Shown piece by piece: positions 62,976 through 64,000 of a DNA stretch of 64,000 bases; within the stretch, counting starts at the first letter, position 1, and each line of letters begins with the position of its first letter. The position numbers and the translations under genes are program-made. The notes under the pieces were generated by a model. That model did not search any database, was not told where the DNA came from, and worked only from the letters and a program-made list of their open reading frames with translations. Source of the DNA: Vagococcus zengguangii (lineage in GTDB: Bacteria > Bacillota > Bacilli > Lactobacillales > Vagococcaceae); assembly GCF_005145005.1 (NCBI RefSeq), contig NZ_CP039712.1:1085001-1149000 (forward strand), read 5' to 3'.

Positions 62976-64000
62976 AACAATATGTAAAATCAATGTCGCT
63001 TATTCGTTTGCTAGTGATTATGGGAAGTTTGGCAATATTAACTTTAGGAATAATGAATCATTACATCTCAAAACGCGATACTGAGAAACAAACTTATTAC
63101 CTTTCTGAAACCATTTCTCAATTAGTTACGCAATATGAGTTAGAGAAAGAAATGAATTGGCAAACTAGTACCTTTCAGTCAATCCGTTTTGATCATCCAA
63201 CGTTGATTAGTCTAAATATTACATTTTTGGATGCATTAGGTGATGCACTTGAAGTAACGACTCAACCACTGACACAAGCCTCAACTACATTAATTAGGAG
63301 TGGTAATAATTTGGCGAGTAATGTTTCTAAAGAAACCAATCAATTAATGGTTTCACAAGCGATTGTTAACCAGAACGGACGCATTGGTATCAGACAGGTA
63401 TCGCAAAGTCTCCATGATTATCCATACAATCTTTCGACTTTAAAAAAATTATTGTTATGGCTAATCACACTGTTGTATGGATTAGCAACATGCGCCATAT
63501 ATATACTTTCTCGACATAATCAACAACCTGTCAAATATGCATTATCCGTTGTAGAAGAGGCCTTAACTCATCCTGAAAACCAACAAGAACTAATGATTGC
63601 AAAGGACGAGTGGTCCTTATTATATGATAAACTAAACCAATTAATGAGAAACAACCATCAATTACATTTTCAGCAATTAGTGGCTGAAGAAAAATTAGAG
63701 TATTTATTAAATAATGTAGAAATTGGGATTATTACTGTAAATCTGGAAACAGATGAACGAACCTTCAACGCGATGGCTAGGGATTATTATTACCGTCCGA
63801 ATGGGCTAAAGTCCGATATTGAATCGCTCTTAAAGCAATTATCCAAAAGTAATAAACGTACTATTGCTAAAGAAATCGTGTTAGATTTGCCTACTTTTAA
63901 AGTGTTTAAGGCAGAAATCCGTATTAATACAACGGCATCTATTCAACAAGCAGAAGAAGCGATAATTATTTTATATGATATTACTTCGATTAAGATATTA
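62972..64000 (+). CDS. phoR: Sensor histidine kinase PhoR (5' part)
   Basis: The frame is open to the end of the window, giving 343 residues. It overlaps phoP by 4 bp (ATGA) with GAGG upstream. A first membrane segment lies at about residues 11-28, an extracytoplasmic sensor region at about 30-155, and a second membrane segment at about 158-178. A linker and the beginning of a PAS domain (YLLNNVEIGIITVNLE) follow. The kinase core with its H-box is beyond the window. PhoP-PhoR identity rests on the arrangement and layout. It lacks nothing visible so far. Confidence 0.82.
   Translation, partial: MKQYVKSMSLIRLLVIMGSLAILTLGIMNHYISKRDTEKQTYYLSETISQLVTQYELEKEMNWQTSTFQSIRFDHPTLISLNITFLDALGDALEVTTQPLTQASTTLIRSGNNLASNVSKETNQLMVSQAIVNQNGRIGIRQVSQSLHDYPYNLSTLKKLLLWLITLLYGLATCAIYILSRHNQQPVKYALSVVEEALTHPENQQELMIAKDEWSLLYDKLNQLMRNNHQLHFQQLVAEEKLEYLLNNVEIGIITVNLETDERTFNAMARDYYYRPNGLKSDIESLLKQLSKSNKRTIAKEIVLDLPTFKVFKAEIRINTTASIQQAEEAIIILYDITSIKIL

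Overview
The window is a continuous, gene-dense stretch of a low-GC Gram-positive chromosome. It has a type B RNase P RNA, AGGAGG-type ribosome binding sites, a mevalonate pathway, a PyrR-controlled pyr operon and the Bacilli block recU-pbp1A-ypsA-gpsB-rnpB. The order lspA-rluD-pyrR-pyrP-pyrB-C-AA-AB-K-D-F-E is the Enterococcus order, and EbsA-like and DUF1836 proteins also point to Lactobacillales, family Enterococcaceae. HMG-CoA reductase stands alone rather than fused to a thiolase, and there are two PyrR attenuators rather than the single site I recall for Enterococcus faecalis. A relative such as Vagococcus therefore fits better than Enterococcus itself; this is inference. I see no insertion sequence, prophage, CRISPR array, tRNA or rRNA.

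Layout. 1-3600: the 3' part of tmcAL, then an orphan BceAB-type ABC transporter. 3600-10100: rpsP-khpA, an unrecognised repeat protein, a VanZ-RDD membrane protein, a drug-efflux MFS protein, a DUF3307 protein and a GH1 glycosidase. 10100-18700: a GntR regulator and proline iminopeptidase, then the mevalonate genes on the minus strand (mvaS-mvaA and mvaK1-mvaD-mvaK2-fni). 18700-22500: an MhqR-like quinone/electrophile detoxification operon with a recognisable operator. 22500-31400: a cyclophilin lipoprotein, MupG, obg, rnz-SDR-lapA, recJ-apt. 31400-40850: a lysozyme-like protein, dnaD-nth, pbp1A-recU (minus), ypsA, gpsB, rnpB, a THUMP rRNA methyltransferase and an M32 carboxypeptidase. 40850-47400: a YfcC transporter, DUF2200, DegV/DUF1836, an RNase H-like protein, EbsA, a cold-shock protein, a membrane protein with a HEPN-CBS protein, and lspA-rluD. 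48300-60160: the complete UMP biosynthesis operon. 60160-64000: an alpha carbonic anhydrase, pstS behind a Pho-box-like array, and phoP with the start of phoR.

How the genes work together. mvaS and mvaA make mevalonate; mvaK1, mvaD, mvaK2 and fni turn it into IPP and DMAPP. Only the acetoacetyl-CoA thiolase is missing locally. The pyr operon takes bicarbonate, glutamine and aspartate to UMP, and the neighbouring carbonic anhydrase could supply bicarbonate to carbamoyl-phosphate synthase. PstS and PhoPR form a phosphate-starvation module. GpsB, PBP1A, RecU, MupG, the lysozyme-like protein and the VanZ-like protein give the middle of the window a cell-envelope flavour.

Most of the window is housekeeping. 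The items I would look at first are the HEPN-CBS protein, the DIFG-repeat protein, the MhqR-type operon and operator, the dre-like site before mupG, and the cytoplasmic-looking alpha carbonic anhydrase next to pyr.
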